A DNA stretch of 64,000 nucleotides, from contig NZ_FOVN01000001.1 of NCBI RefSeq assembly GCF_900115185.1, forward strand, positions 372,001-436,000, in the 5' to 3' direction. Source of the DNA: Algorimicrobium echini (GTDB lineage Bacteria > Bacteroidota > Bacteroidia > Flavobacteriales > Flavobacteriaceae). This document shows, piece by piece, positions 1-7,370 of the stretch. The notes beneath the pieces are model-generated. The model saw only the letters and a list, made by a program, of their open reading frames with translations. It was not told where the DNA came from and made no database searches. Both the position numbers and the translations under genes were made by a program. Numbering within the stretch: position 1 is the stretch's first letter; each line of letters opens with the position of its first letter.

Positions 1-768
1 GCTGCAAAAAAATACATGCGCCCAGAAAATGCACGCGTTATTGTAGTTGGAAACGGAAGTGAAGTTCTTGAAAATCTTGAAAAGGTTGGTTTACCAATTC
101 GCTATTATGATAAATATGCAGATTTAACAGAGAAACCAGAATACGAAATTGAAATGCCAGCTGATATGAATGCCAATAAAGTGCTAAATGCCTATATTGA
201 TGCTATTGGTGGTAAAGTTAATTTAGATAAAGTTAATTCTGTTTATATAACAGCTGAAGCTGAATTGCAACCTGGAGTGGTTATTAATTTAGAAATGAAG
301 AAAACCATTAAAAATCAATCTTTACAACAAATCAGCGTTATGGGTCAAACTCAAAAACAAGTTTTAGACGGAAATGTTGGATATTCACTTGCTCAAGGAC
401 AACGTAAAGACATGACAGAAGACGAAGTAAAGGTTGCTCAAGTTGAATCGTCTCCTTTCCCAGAAGTTAATTACTTAAATGGCGGTGTTACTCTAGAAAA
501 AATTGAAAAAATTGATGGCGAAAACGCTTATAAAATAAAAGTTGACGAAAAAACCTCCTTATATTACAGTGTAGAAACTGGTTTAAAAATTAAAGAAGTA
601 GAAGCTTCAGAAATGGGACAATCAGCTACATTTTATAGTAATTATAAAGATGTTTCAGGTATTAAATTTCCTTTTAAAATTTCACAAACAATGGGCCCAA
701 GAACAATTGACTTTATTGTAAAAGAAATTAAAGTAAATGAAGGCGTTACAGATGCCGATTTCGAATAA
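1..768 (+). CDS. M16 family metallopeptidase, C-terminal part (5' end outside window)
   Basis: The frame is open from base 1 (A-A-K-K-Y-M...) and stops at 766-768, so this is the tail of a longer gene. The first ~45 residues match the end of an M16 (insulinase-like) zinc protease domain: KYMRPEN followed by the closing strand ARVIVVGNGSEV. The last ~200 residues are a beta-rich domain resembling LolA/outer-membrane lipoprotein-sorting folds, often found behind M16 in Bacteroidetes and not catalytic. The HxxEH zinc site would lie left of the window, so activity cannot be judged. Such proteins are normally periplasmic or outer-membrane associated and degrade peptides. The gene converges on the DMT exporter gene and they share a terminator. 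Confidence 0.8.
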   Translation, partial: AAKKYMRPENARVIVVGNGSEVLENLEKVGLPIRYYDKYADLTEKPEYEIEMPADMNANKVLNAYIDAIGGKVNLDKVNSVYITAEAELQPGVVINLEMKKTIKNQSLQQISVMGQTQKQVLDGNVGYSLAQGQRKDMTEDEVKVAQVESSPFPEVNYLNGGVTLEKIEKIDGENAYKIKVDEKTSLYYSVETGLKIKEVEASEMGQSATFYSNYKDVSGIKFPFKISQTMGPRTIDFIVKEIKVNEGVTDADFE

Positions 769-791
769 TAGAAATTAACAATTACTGTTTT

Positions 792-817
792 AAAGCCTGA
801 AGGAAACTTCAGGCTTT
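792..817. terminator. Bidirectional rho-independent terminator
   Basis: The stem AAGCCTGAAG (793-802), loop GAAA and CTTCAGGCTT (807-816) has A- and T-runs on both sides. It ends the M16 gene on the plus strand and runs into the stop codon (817-819) of the exporter gene on the minus strand. Confidence 0.85.
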
Positions 818-1695
818 TATTTTTTTCGCTTATGCGATAAATAAACACCAATTAAAATAATAAGCGACCCTAAACCTTGCCAAACACTAAAACCTTCACC
901 ATCTAAAACACCCCAAACCAAAGCAATTATTGGCATTAAATACGTAACAGACGACGCAAAAACAGGCGTTGATATTTGCACTAATTTATTGAAAAGTACT
1001 TTAGCTAAAGCAGTCCCAAAAAAAGATAAGACGGTAACATACAACAAAGCCATTTTTAAATTTGGGTTTTCAAGAGTTTCAGAAGTAAAAAAATCCGCAC
1101 AAAATAAAACGACTAAAGCAGGAATAATAATTACCGCATAATTACCTGCAGCAATAGCCAATGGTTTCACATTTTGCAAATACCGTTTAATAATATTCAC
1201 ATTGGCGGCATACATGATAGTTGAAATAATAACAAACCCAGCATATAAATAGTTTTGTTCTGGGTTTAACTCGGCACCTTTTAAAATAAGAATTGCTGTT
1301 CCAATAAACCCAATAATAACACCTAATACTTGCCGTTTGGTTGAAGCAATTTTAAATACTGCAAATCCCAACAAGATTGTATTTAAAGGCACTAATGAAT
1401 TTAAAATTGACGCTACAGCACTATCAATTTCGGTTTCAGCAATAGCAAATAAAAAGGCAGGAAAAAAAGAACCTAACAAACCCGAAAGTCCTATCCATTT
1501 CCACTGCTGTTTATCAATGGTTTTAAGCTTATTAAAACCGGCAATAAGTAAGAAAATTCCAGTAATAATAGTTCTTATAGCCCCTAATTGATAGGGCGTT
1601 AACCCTAAAAGTGACTTTTTAATTAAAATAAACGACGTACCCCAAATCACGGAAAGGACGACTAAATACAACCACTTACTATCAATTTGCTTCAT
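817..1695 (-). CDS. EamA/DMT family transporter
   Basis: A 292-residue inner-membrane protein with about ten hydrophobic segments in two EamA repeats of five helices each. Signature pieces are SVIWGTSFILIKKSL at the start of repeat 1 and the closing segment LVWGVLDGEGFSVWQGLGS in repeat 2. Family members export metabolites or amino acids; the substrate cannot be inferred. The frame is open 14 codons further upstream, but the ATG at 1695 (MKQIDSKW) was chosen because it places the first transmembrane helix at the usual distance from the N-terminus. It is transcribed divergently from the HMA lipoprotein gene. Confidence 0.85.
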   Translation of the reverse strand: MKQIDSKWLYLVVLSVIWGTSFILIKKSLLGLTPYQLGAIRTIITGIFLLIAGFNKLKTIDKQQWKWIGLSGLLGSFFPAFLFAIAETEIDSAVASILNSLVPLNTILLGFAVFKIASTKRQVLGVIIGFIGTAILILKGAELNPEQNYLYAGFVIISTIMYAANVNIIKRYLQNVKPLAIAAGNYAVIIIPALVVLFCADFFTSETLENPNLKMALLYVTVLSFFGTALAKVLFNKLVQISTPVFASSVTYLMPIIALVWGVLDGEGFSVWQGLGSLIILIGVYLSHKRKK

Positions 1696-1754
1696 ATAGG
1701 AATCTTTCAAGGCACAAAATTCCAATTTTAAATGCAATAAATAGCAATATTTAG

Positions 1755-1762
1755 TAATTTTG
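1755..1762 (+). promoter_or_regulatory. Candidate Bacteroidetes -7 element for the HMA lipoprotein gene
   Basis: TAATTTTG matches TAnnTTTG 24 bases before the ATG. The upstream -33 box is poor (TTTTA near 1727), so the promoter call is tentative. Confidence 0.35.
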
Positions 1763-1786
1763 TAATGAACTTAATATTTAATCATA

Positions 1787-2320
1787 ATGAAAACAATTAA
1801 AAATATAATGACACTTGCTGTGCTGATGCTTGCATTTGCAAGTTGTAAAAATGAAACAGCTCCTGAAGTTGTAACGGTTGAAACAGAAGCTACTGAAGTT
1901 GCCGTTGCTGAATTAGACCCTAATGCCACATATGCCAAGGCAGAATTTACCATTGAAGGTATGACATGCGCCATGGGATGCGCCAAAACCATTGAAAAGA
2001 AAATGGCTAAAATGGATGGTGTAAAATCGGCTAAAGTTGATTTTGACACCCGTATTGCTATGGTAGAATATGATGAAGCTAAAGTAACACCAACAAGTTT
2101 GGAAGAAGTTGTTAAAAAGGCTGGCGATGTGTATTCAGTAAAAGATATGAAAACGGTAGATAGTTTTGATTCAGAAGCAAACCCAAATGGTACTACAGCA
2201 AAAAAAGCATGTGATAAGGATTGTAAAAAAGCCTGTTGTGCAGACAAAACAGAGGCTGAAAAAACAGCTTGTGCTGAAGACTGTAAAATGGCATGTTGTG
2301 CAGATAAAGCGAAGGCTTAA
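1787..2320 (+). CDS. Lipoprotein with heavy-metal-associated (HMA) domain and Cys-rich tail
   Basis: A 177-residue protein. Residues 1-20 form a lipoprotein signal with lipobox FASC, so it should be lipid-anchored on the periplasmic side. Residues ~45-112 form an HMA (copper-chaperone) fold with GMTCAMGC, in which the two cysteines are three residues apart instead of the classical two. The last ~35 residues contain two near-identical Cys clusters, CDKDCKKACCADK and CAEDCKMACCADK, that look like an extra soft-metal site. The likely role is binding or buffering copper-like ions at the envelope. It is single-cistron between a divergent exporter gene and a strong terminator, about 23 kb from the metal-efflux operon, so no operon link is seen. 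Confidence 0.8.
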   Translation: MKTIKNIMTLAVLMLAFASCKNETAPEVVTVETEATEVAVAELDPNATYAKAEFTIEGMTCAMGCAKTIEKKMAKMDGVKSAKVDFDTRIAMVEYDEAKVTPTSLEEVVKKAGDVYSVKDMKTVDSFDSEANPNGTTAKKACDKDCKKACCADKTEAEKTACAEDCKMACCADKAKA

Positions 2321-2340
2321 TTACAATTTTATAATATCAA

Positions 2341-2370
2341 AAAGCCACTCAAATGAGTGGCTTTTTTTAT
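2341..2370. terminator. Bidirectional terminator between HMA lipoprotein and gldD
   Basis: GCCACTCA (2344-2351) pairs with TGAGTGGC (2354-2361), with A-rich sequence on the left and T7 on the right. The two convergent genes share it. Confidence 0.85.
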
Positions 2371-2951
2371 TTCCAGGTTACGGTTTCCATAATATGTTGG
2401 ATATCCTTTTGCAGATATTTTGCTGCAGGTAAAATAGAATCGAAATTAGGTTTTGCATAAAAATATAAGGATCCTGTTAAAAAATGACTGGTACTGTCCG
2501 TTACATAAAACTGGGATTGTGATGCTGCATTACCGCCAACTTCATAAAACATGCCGTAAACCTTTCGCTCTTTATTCTCGTAAAGTTGCTCCGCAATCTC
2601 ATCTGCCTTTACGGTATGCTCTTGTGTAAATCCTTGCGCATCTTTAAGCAAGGTTAATAACCGTTCTTTATTATTGTTAATTGGTTTATAGGTTAAATAA
2701 ATGGTGCCCTTTAATGCAGGATACATTAAATCTATTCCATAACTACTAGAATCATTTCCAATAGTTCGCGCTTTAATTTGCGTGGCCAATTCGTTTTTTT
2801 CAAAGGTAAATGGAAAACCAGCTTCTAGTTTTTTATAGTCGGCTTTAGGATATTCTAATCGTAAATGTGCCGCAGGTTTTGGTAAAGTGTCATTACCGCA
2901 TGCTGTAATTGTAATGACTAGAATTGCAATGAGAATATTATTTAATTTCAT
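2367..2951 (-). CDS. gldD: Gliding motility lipoprotein GldD
   Basis: A 194-residue lipoprotein (lipobox ITAC at residues ~15-18) with the GldD core LPKPAAHLRLEYPKADY just after the anchor and a matching overall length. GldD is required for gliding in Flavobacterium johnsoniae and belongs to the GldB/D/H/J group linked to the T9SS/gliding apparatus. Its neighbourhood supports the call: gldE, ssb and mutY lie upstream on the same strand, as in other Flavobacteriaceae. Unusually, gldE and gldD, commonly adjacent, are here separated by about 0.7 kb carrying an accessory lipoprotein gene and repeat sequence. Confidence 0.92.
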   Translation of the reverse strand: MKLNNILIAILVITITACGNDTLPKPAAHLRLEYPKADYKKLEAGFPFTFEKNELATQIKARTIGNDSSSYGIDLMYPALKGTIYLTYKPINNNKERLLTLLKDAQGFTQEHTVKADEIAEQLYENKERKVYGMFYEVGGNAASQSQFYVTDSTSHFLTGSLYFYAKPNFDSILPAAKYLQKDIQHIMETVTWK

Positions 2952-2982
2952 ACAATATTAATATTAATGAATAATAGTTTTG

Positions 2983-3138
2983 TATAACTTAAGTTGTTGT
3001 TTTCTAACACAGTTCTTGAAAAGTTGCGTAGTTTGAGTGCATAGATTTTCTGAAGGAAAATCAGAAGCTAACATACAAAGAAACCCACATTGGTTAAGCT
3101 AAAACTAGCAATTTTTTATATACAACTTAAGTTAGCAG
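2983..3138. repeat. ~155-bp intergenic element with terminal TAACTTAAGTTGT-like ends
   Basis: The stretch between gldD and the accessory lipoprotein gene carries TATAACTTAAGTTGTTG (from 2983) at one end and TATACAACTTAAGTTAGCAG (to 3138) at the other. Read inward these are inverted copies of TAACTTAAGTTGT around the palindrome AACTTAAGTT. The interior includes CTAAAACTAGCAATTTTTTAT. I recall similar intergenic sequence after accessory genes in other Flavobacteriaceae, but that is memory, not a search. Confidence 0.5.
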
Positions 3139-3640
3139 TAGTTTATTTTTTTAGTATTATCTCAGCTTTATCTATTTTTAAAGTTGGATTTTCAGATGCA
3201 ATTAAAATTCCCTTGAAAGTATATTCTCCATTATCTTCTATTGTTATTTCTGAATTTTTACCAGTAAAACTCCAGCTTGTTTTATTATTTATTGAAGATT
3301 TTAGTTCTCCAATTGTTATGTTTTTGTCCGTAGGGTCAATTTCAAGTACTCCTATATTTTCACCGTTCTTAGAAACCTCTATTTGGAATCTCAGATCTAC
3401 GTTTCCTTCGTATTCTATATCCATTTCTGACCAAACAGCTATTTCCTCCCCTTTTTTCAAAGAAAGAGTTGCCTCCTTACTAATTAAATTATCATCACTT
3501 ATAGTAAGTTGATTTATTGGAAGTCGAGCTATTTCTTCTCCAGTGAGAGAGCTACAACCAAAAATTAAATTAAATAATAAAGCGAATGTAAATACTGAAG
3601 TTAATTTTCTCATTTTGTCTTAATTATTGCTAACTTTAAG
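3126..3640. repeat. Imperfect inverted repeat enclosing the accessory lipoprotein gene
   Basis: CTTAAGTTAGCAGTA at 3126-3140 is matched on the opposite strand by CTTAAAGTTAGCAATA at 3640-3625, one indel and one mismatch apart. The pair brackets exactly one gene (3143-3613). The right copy overlaps the gldE stop codon. This suggests the gene arrived as a unit between gldE and gldD. Confidence 0.45.
3143..3613 (-). CDS. Uncharacterised lipoprotein inserted between gldE and gldD
   Basis: A 156-residue protein with a clear lipoprotein signal (LIFGC, residues ~16-20) followed by a predicted all-beta domain without cysteines. I recognise no family. The segment EGNVDLRFQIEVSKNGENIG and the closing TLKIDKAEIILKK suggest a small beta-sandwich that binds or coats something at the envelope. 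It is co-oriented with gldE (stop 3636) and gldD and starts only ~22 bases after the gldE stop, so it may be co-transcribed. Flanking repeats suggest acquisition. A role in gliding is not shown by the sequence. Confidence 0.75.
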   Translation of the reverse strand: MRKLTSVFTFALLFNLIFGCSSLTGEEIARLPINQLTISDDNLISKEATLSLKKGEEIAVWSEMDIEYEGNVDLRFQIEVSKNGENIGVLEIDPTDKNITIGELKSSINNKTSWSFTGKNSEITIEDNGEYTFKGILIASENPTLKIDKAEIILKK

Positions 3641-4940
3641 GTATTGTCACCTTCACACGAGTAATCCGTTTTTTATCAAATGCTTCAATGATAAAAACGT
3701 AATTTCCGAAATATATTTTACTGCCCTGTTTGGGAAAACTTTTTGAGAATTCTAAAATAAAGCCAGCCAAGGTTTCCGCTTCACCTTTTTCAGCTTCAAA
3801 TAAGCTATCATCCTCTAATTTTATAATTTTATAAAAATCTTTTAAAGCTGTTTTTCCCTCAAAAACGTAATTATTATTGTCTAGTTTAGAGAACACCAAA
3901 TCTTCATCATCAAACTCATCACTAATATCGCCTACAATTTCTTCAATAATATCTTCTAATGAAATTAACCCAGATGTACCACCATACTCATCAACAACAA
4001 CGGCTAAATGCACTTTCTTTTCTTGAAACTCCACCATTAAATCATCTAGTTTTTTGTTTTCTGGAACAAAAAACGGCTCTCGCAACAAGCTGGTCCAATC
4101 AAATTGTTTTCTATCTAGAAATGGCAATAAGTCTTTTACGTAAAGAATACCTTTTATTTTGTCTATATTTTCTTCAAAAACAGGAATTCTAGAATAGCCA
4201 TTATCTACAATTTCTGGAATAATTTCTAAATATTTCTGATTGATATTAAGAGCAAAAATATCAATTCGAGGTCTCATAACTTGTTTGGTATCTGTATTAC
4301 CGAAGGACACAATGCCTTTTAAAATTTTCTGTTCTTCTTTGGTGGTGTCTGCTTCGCTAGTTAACTCCAGTGCTTGCGATAATTGATCGACACTCAAATT
4401 CGACTTCTGTTTACCTAATTTATTGTGAATTCCTAAAGTAATGCTTCGCATGGGTAAACTTAATGGTGAAAAAACCACATCTAAAACGCGTAATGGGAAA
4501 GCCATAAATAGAGCAAATTTCATCCGGTTGCGACTGGCATAAATTTTTGGTAAAATTTCACCAAACAATAAGATAAGAAAGGTAATTACAACAACTTCCA
4601 ATAGAAATTGGAGAAGTTCCGATTGAATTCCTTCAAAAATAAATTCACCCAGATAAGCAAAGAGAATAACAATGCCAATATTGATAAAATTATTAGCTAC
4701 GAGTATGGTTGCTAATAATTTTTTAGGCCGTTCCAATAATTTAGAAATAATGTTGATTGCCGTTGCATTGGATTCTGTTTCATTTTCAATATCCGTTCTG
4801 GTAAGTGAGAATAAAGCCACTTCGGCTCCAGAAATTAGTGCCGAACACAATAATAATAAAAACAGTAATGCGATTCCAAATAGCATGGAATAATCAACGG
4901 AAATAATTAATGATAAAAAACTGGGAGGTTCTAGGTCCAA
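3636..4940 (-). CDS. gldE: Gliding motility-associated protein GldE (CNNM/CBS/CorC family)
   Basis: A 434-residue membrane protein. Residues ~15-200 are a DUF21/CNNM domain with four hydrophobic segments and the motif SGAEVALFSLTRTDIE. Residues ~215-335 are a CBS pair (RPRIDIFALN, VVVDEYGGTSGLISLEDIIE). Residues ~350-434 are a CorC/HlyC domain ending RITRVKVTIP. CNNM relatives move or sense magnesium; GldE itself is tied genetically to gliding, partly overlapping GldD function in F. johnsoniae. It starts 22 bases after ssb on the same strand, making a mutY/ssb/gldE cluster typical of the family. Confidence 0.92.
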   Translation of the reverse strand: MDLEPPSFLSLIISVDYSMLFGIALLFLLLLCSALISGAEVALFSLTRTDIENETESNATAINIISKLLERPKKLLATILVANNFINIGIVILFAYLGEFIFEGIQSELLQFLLEVVVITFLILLFGEILPKIYASRNRMKFALFMAFPLRVLDVVFSPLSLPMRSITLGIHNKLGKQKSNLSVDQLSQALELTSEADTTKEEQKILKGIVSFGNTDTKQVMRPRIDIFALNINQKYLEIIPEIVDNGYSRIPVFEENIDKIKGILYVKDLLPFLDRKQFDWTSLLREPFFVPENKKLDDLMVEFQEKKVHLAVVVDEYGGTSGLISLEDIIEEIVGDISDEFDDEDLVFSKLDNNNYVFEGKTALKDFYKIIKLEDDSLFEAEKGEAETLAGFILEFSKSFPKQGSKIYFGNYVFIIEAFDKKRITRVKVTIP

Positions 4941-4962
4941 TGATTGTTAGTTTTAATGACGT

Positions 4963-5433
4963 TTAAAATGGTAAATCGTCGTCAGGCATATCAACTTCTG
5001 GTTTAGGAGTAATTGGCTCTTGACGTGGTTTTGCACTTTGCGAGGATTGATTTTGTTGTGACTGTTGTTGATTTGATGATGCGTTTCCACCATCATTTTT
5101 AGTAGTTAAAAACGTAAAATCTGTACATTGAATTTCTGTAGAATACCTGTCGTTTCCACTTTCATCTTGCCACTTTCTGGTTTTTATCCGACCTTCAATA
5201 TAAACTTTATCTCCTTTCCCTAAATATTTCTCACAGACTTCGGCAGCTTTATTTCTTACAACTATATTATGCCACTCTGTGTTGGTAACCCGCTCATTAG
5301 TTTGCTTACTCGTGTAGGTCTCATTTGTTGCTAATGGAAAACGACCAATACAGCCACCACCTTCAAAATAGTGCATTTTTACTTCATCTCCTAAATGCCC
5401 TATTAGCATGACTTTATTTAATGTTCCTGACAT
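4963..5433 (-). CDS. ssb: Single-stranded DNA-binding protein
   Basis: A 156-residue SSB. Residues 1-112 are the OB fold (LNKVMLIGHLGDEV, TEWHNIVV, YLGKGDKVYIEGRIKTRKW). Then comes a Gln/Ser-rich flexible linker and the acidic tip DMPDDDLPF, which recruits repair and replication partners. It coats single-stranded DNA during replication and repair. It lies between mutY (upstream) and gldE (downstream) on the minus strand, and a good -7 box sits 18 bases before its ATG, so it and gldE are probably transcribed together. Confidence 0.95.
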   Translation of the reverse strand: MSGTLNKVMLIGHLGDEVKMHYFEGGGCIGRFPLATNETYTSKQTNERVTNTEWHNIVVRNKAAEVCEKYLGKGDKVYIEGRIKTRKWQDESGNDRYSTEIQCTDFTFLTTKNDGGNASSNQQQSQQNQSSQSAKPRQEPITPKPEVDMPDDDLPF

Positions 5434-5451
5434 GTTACTTTATTTGTTTGG

Positions 5452-5459
5452 CAAAATTA
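5452..5459 (-). promoter_or_regulatory. Candidate -7 element for ssb
   Basis: On the minus strand TAATTTTG fits TAnnTTTG, 18 bases before the ssb ATG. No clear TTTG box is seen at the expected distance upstream. Confidence 0.4.
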
Positions 5460-5507
5460 CGCTTTTGCAATTCATAAACTTAAATTTAATAAAAAAATAT
5501 GAGCTCG

Positions 5508-6560
5508 CTAAATTTCAGATTGAAAATTGAACACATCAATAAAGTTTTTAATAAGGATTGGTACCGCAAAAGTTTCTATTTCAGAAATAGCAATTGGTTT
5601 ATTATTTTTAGGAATAACAGATGTCTTTATTACCCAAAACTTGGTATACAGATGTTGATGCGATAGCTTATGGACAATATCAACTGAATTAAATAAAGTT
5701 AAATCATCAAAAACCAATTCTTCTCGAGTCTGTAATTCTTTCAAAAACGCGACTTCATCTAGGCTATGCTTGGATTCCAATAATGGAAATTGATATAGAT
5801 TTTGCCAAATACCCTTACCATGTCTTTTTTCTATAATTGTTTGTTGTTCATTAATTATATATACCAAAAAATTGAAATACTTTTTTTTTGGTTTGTTATT
5901 TTTTAATTTAACAGGTAGTAAACTAATTGTATTTTCTCGAAATGCAACGCAATTCTCTTTTAGTGGGCAAACAGAACAATTTGGATTATTTGGTTTGCAT
6001 TGAAGCGCACCAAACTCCATTATTGCTTGGTTAAAATCGGCTGGATTTTTACTATCTATAATATCCGAAGCTAAAGCTTTAAACATTTTTTTACCATCAG
6101 TTGTATTTATGGGTGTCTGAATGCCGTAAAACCGTGCCAAAACACGATATACATTACCATCTACAACAGCAGCAACCTCATTAAAACAAAAGGAGGCTAT
6201 GGCACTTGCTGTATAATCTCCAACACCCTTAAGTTTCAATAAACCGGAATAGCTATTTGGAAAAACACCATGTAATTCAGATGCTATATACTTGGCAGTG
6301 GCGTGTAAATTTCGAGCACGAGAATAATACCCCAAACCTTGCCATAGTTTTAAAACAGCTTCTTCATCTGCATTAGCTAAATCAAAAACGGTAGGATATT
6401 GTTCTATAAAAGCCTCATAATAAGGTAAACCTTGCTTAATTTGGGTTTGTTGTAAAATAATTTCAGATAGCCATATATAGTATGGGTCTTTGGTATTTCG
6501 CCATGGCAATTGGCGTTTATTATTTGAATACCAGCTTATTAAAGTTTTAGTTATCTGCAT
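5508..6560 (-). CDS. mutY: A/G-specific adenine glycosylase MutY
   Basis: A 350-residue base-excision repair enzyme that removes A mispaired with G or 8-oxoG. The N-terminal HhH-GPD domain has WYSNNKRQLPWR, the catalytic-loop region LSEIILQQTQ, the helix-hairpin-helix LKLKGVGDYTASAI and the catalytic Asp in AAVVDGNVYRV. The [4Fe-4S] site is the cysteine series CKPNNPNCSVCPLKENC. Residues ~225-350 form the NUDIX-like 8-oxoG recognition domain. It is divergent from the HU gene and followed by ssb, a gene order common in Flavobacteriaceae. Confidence 0.95.
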   Translation of the reverse strand: MQITKTLISWYSNNKRQLPWRNTKDPYYIWLSEIILQQTQIKQGLPYYEAFIEQYPTVFDLANADEEAVLKLWQGLGYYSRARNLHATAKYIASELHGVFPNSYSGLLKLKGVGDYTASAIASFCFNEVAAVVDGNVYRVLARFYGIQTPINTTDGKKMFKALASDIIDSKNPADFNQAIMEFGALQCKPNNPNCSVCPLKENCVAFRENTISLLPVKLKNNKPKKKYFNFLVYIINEQQTIIEKRHGKGIWQNLYQFPLLESKHSLDEVAFLKELQTREELVFDDLTLFNSVDIVHKLSHQHLYTKFWVIKTSVIPKNNKPIAISEIETFAVPILIKNFIDVFNFQSEI

Positions 6561-6620
6561 TTAAGAAATATACGAATGGCGAAAATAATGGTTTATATTC
6601 TTAAATTTTAATGAATTAGG

Positions 6621-6653
6621 TTTGAAATATTGAATTTTAAATTCCTATATTTG
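6621..6653 (+). promoter_or_regulatory. Bacteroidetes-type promoter of the HU gene
   Basis: TTTG (6621-6624), 21 bases, then TATATTTG (6646-6653), a near-perfect match to TTTG-N19-21-TAnnTTTG. It leaves a ~40-base leader before the ATG at 6696. Confidence 0.65.
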
Positions 6654-6695
6654 CATCCCTTAATAGATTAATAGCAATATAATAAAATAAGTATC

Positions 6696-6986
6696 ATGAC
6701 AAAAGCTGATTTAGTAGCAAAAATTTCTGAAAAATTAGGAATTGAAAAAGGCGATGTACAGGCAACTGTTGAAACATTTATGGAGGAAGTGAAAACTTCA
6801 TTAGAGAGTGGAGATAATGTTTATTTAAGAGGTTTTGGTAGCTTTATAATAAAAACTAGAGCTGAAAAAACTGGAAGAAATATTTCTAAAAATACAACGA
6901 TCAAAATACCTGCTCACAATATTCCTGCATTTAAACCTGCAAAAGTATTTGTAGAAGGTGTTAAAACGAATGTTGACGTCAAGTAA
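6696..6986 (+). CDS. HU family DNA-binding protein
   Basis: A 96-residue nucleoid protein of the HU/IHF family. It starts with MTKADLVAKISEKLGI and has the dimer core YLRGFGSFIIKTRAEKTGRN and the DNA-binding arm with the Pro-containing tip TIKIPAHNIPAFKPAK. It bends and compacts DNA. The gene is adjacent to mutY, divergently oriented, with its own strong promoter, and only 34 bases before the small basic ribosomal-type gene, with which it probably shares a transcript. Confidence 0.94.
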   Translation: MTKADLVAKISEKLGIEKGDVQATVETFMEEVKTSLESGDNVYLRGFGSFIIKTRAEKTGRNISKNTTIKIPAHNIPAFKPAKVFVEGVKTNVDVK

Positions 6987-7020
6987 AAACATTAAATTAT
7001 TAACTTAAAACAAGTAACTT

Positions 7021-7113
7021 ATGCCAAGTGGTAAAAAGAGAAAGAGACACAAGGTAGCAACGCATAAGCGTAAAAAAAGAAGACGCGCTAACCGTCACAA
7101 AAAGAAGAAGTAA
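7021..7113 (+). CDS. 30-residue very basic protein (AURKAIP1/COX24, bS22/mS38-like)
   Basis: The ATG at 7021 opens a 30-codon frame ending at 7111-7113, too short for most ORF callers. It begins MPSGKKRKRHKVATHKRK and ends in a Lys run; about two thirds of residues are Lys, Arg or His. The KKRKRHK..HKRKKRRR..R pattern resembles the AURKAIP1/COX24 domain of mitochondrial mS38 and of actinobacterial bS22, so a small ribosomal-subunit protein is the best guess. I recall near-identical peptides next to the RNase G gene in many Bacteroidetes. It lies between HU and RNase G and is followed by a terminator, which supports a real gene. Confidence 0.7.
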   Translation: MPSGKKRKRHKVATHKRKKRRRANRHKKKK

Positions 7114-7118
7114 ACTAA

Positions 7119-7146
7119 AAAAAGTAGTTATTTAACTACTTTTTTG
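7119..7146 (+). terminator. Terminator after the small basic protein gene
   Basis: AAAGTAGTTA (7121-7130) pairs with TAACTACTTT (7133-7142), followed by a T-run. It ends the HU/small-protein transcript. Confidence 0.8.
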
Positions 7147-7239
7147 GTTTTTAAAACAAAGAGTTCTTTGAAATTGAGTTTCTCTAAATACATTATGTTG
7201 TGTTTAGAGTTGCTCTTCGGATTTAAAAAATCCTGTGAA

Positions 7240-7357
7240 ATACCATAACTATAAATTGTTTATTAGCAATTTATAGTTTTGGTATTCTTCTATTGTTTGC
7301 TTTAAACAGTAGGAAAAATAGTATTAATCCATCTGTCATACCTTTGGTATGGTAGAT
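7240..7357 (+). promoter_or_regulatory. Two hairpins in the RNase G leader
   Basis: Hairpin 1 is a 19-base arm (7240-7258, starting ATACCATAAC) pairing with 7267-7285 with one mismatch. Hairpin 2 is ATCT-GT-CATACC (7331-7342) with GGTATG-GT-AGAT (7346-7357), ending 13 bases before the rng ATG. Both contain ATACC/GGTAT, so the arms could exchange partners. Neither is followed by a T-run, so a leader or processing element is more likely than a terminator. Function is inferred. Confidence 0.5.
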
Positions 7358-7370
7358 AAAAATTAACAAA

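Noticed and set aside
1771-2247. 158-codon minus-strand frame over the HMA lipoprotein
   Set aside because: It mirrors the real gene; the plus strand has the HMA motif, lipobox and terminator.
3090-3512. 140-codon plus-strand frame opposite the accessory lipoprotein gene
   Set aside because: It is the antisense of a gene with a clear signal peptide and operon position.
2983-3640. Integron cassette with attC site between gldD and gldE
   Set aside because: The ends (TAACTTAAGTTGT, GTTAGCA) do not match the attC core GTTRRRY, and no integrase is in the window.
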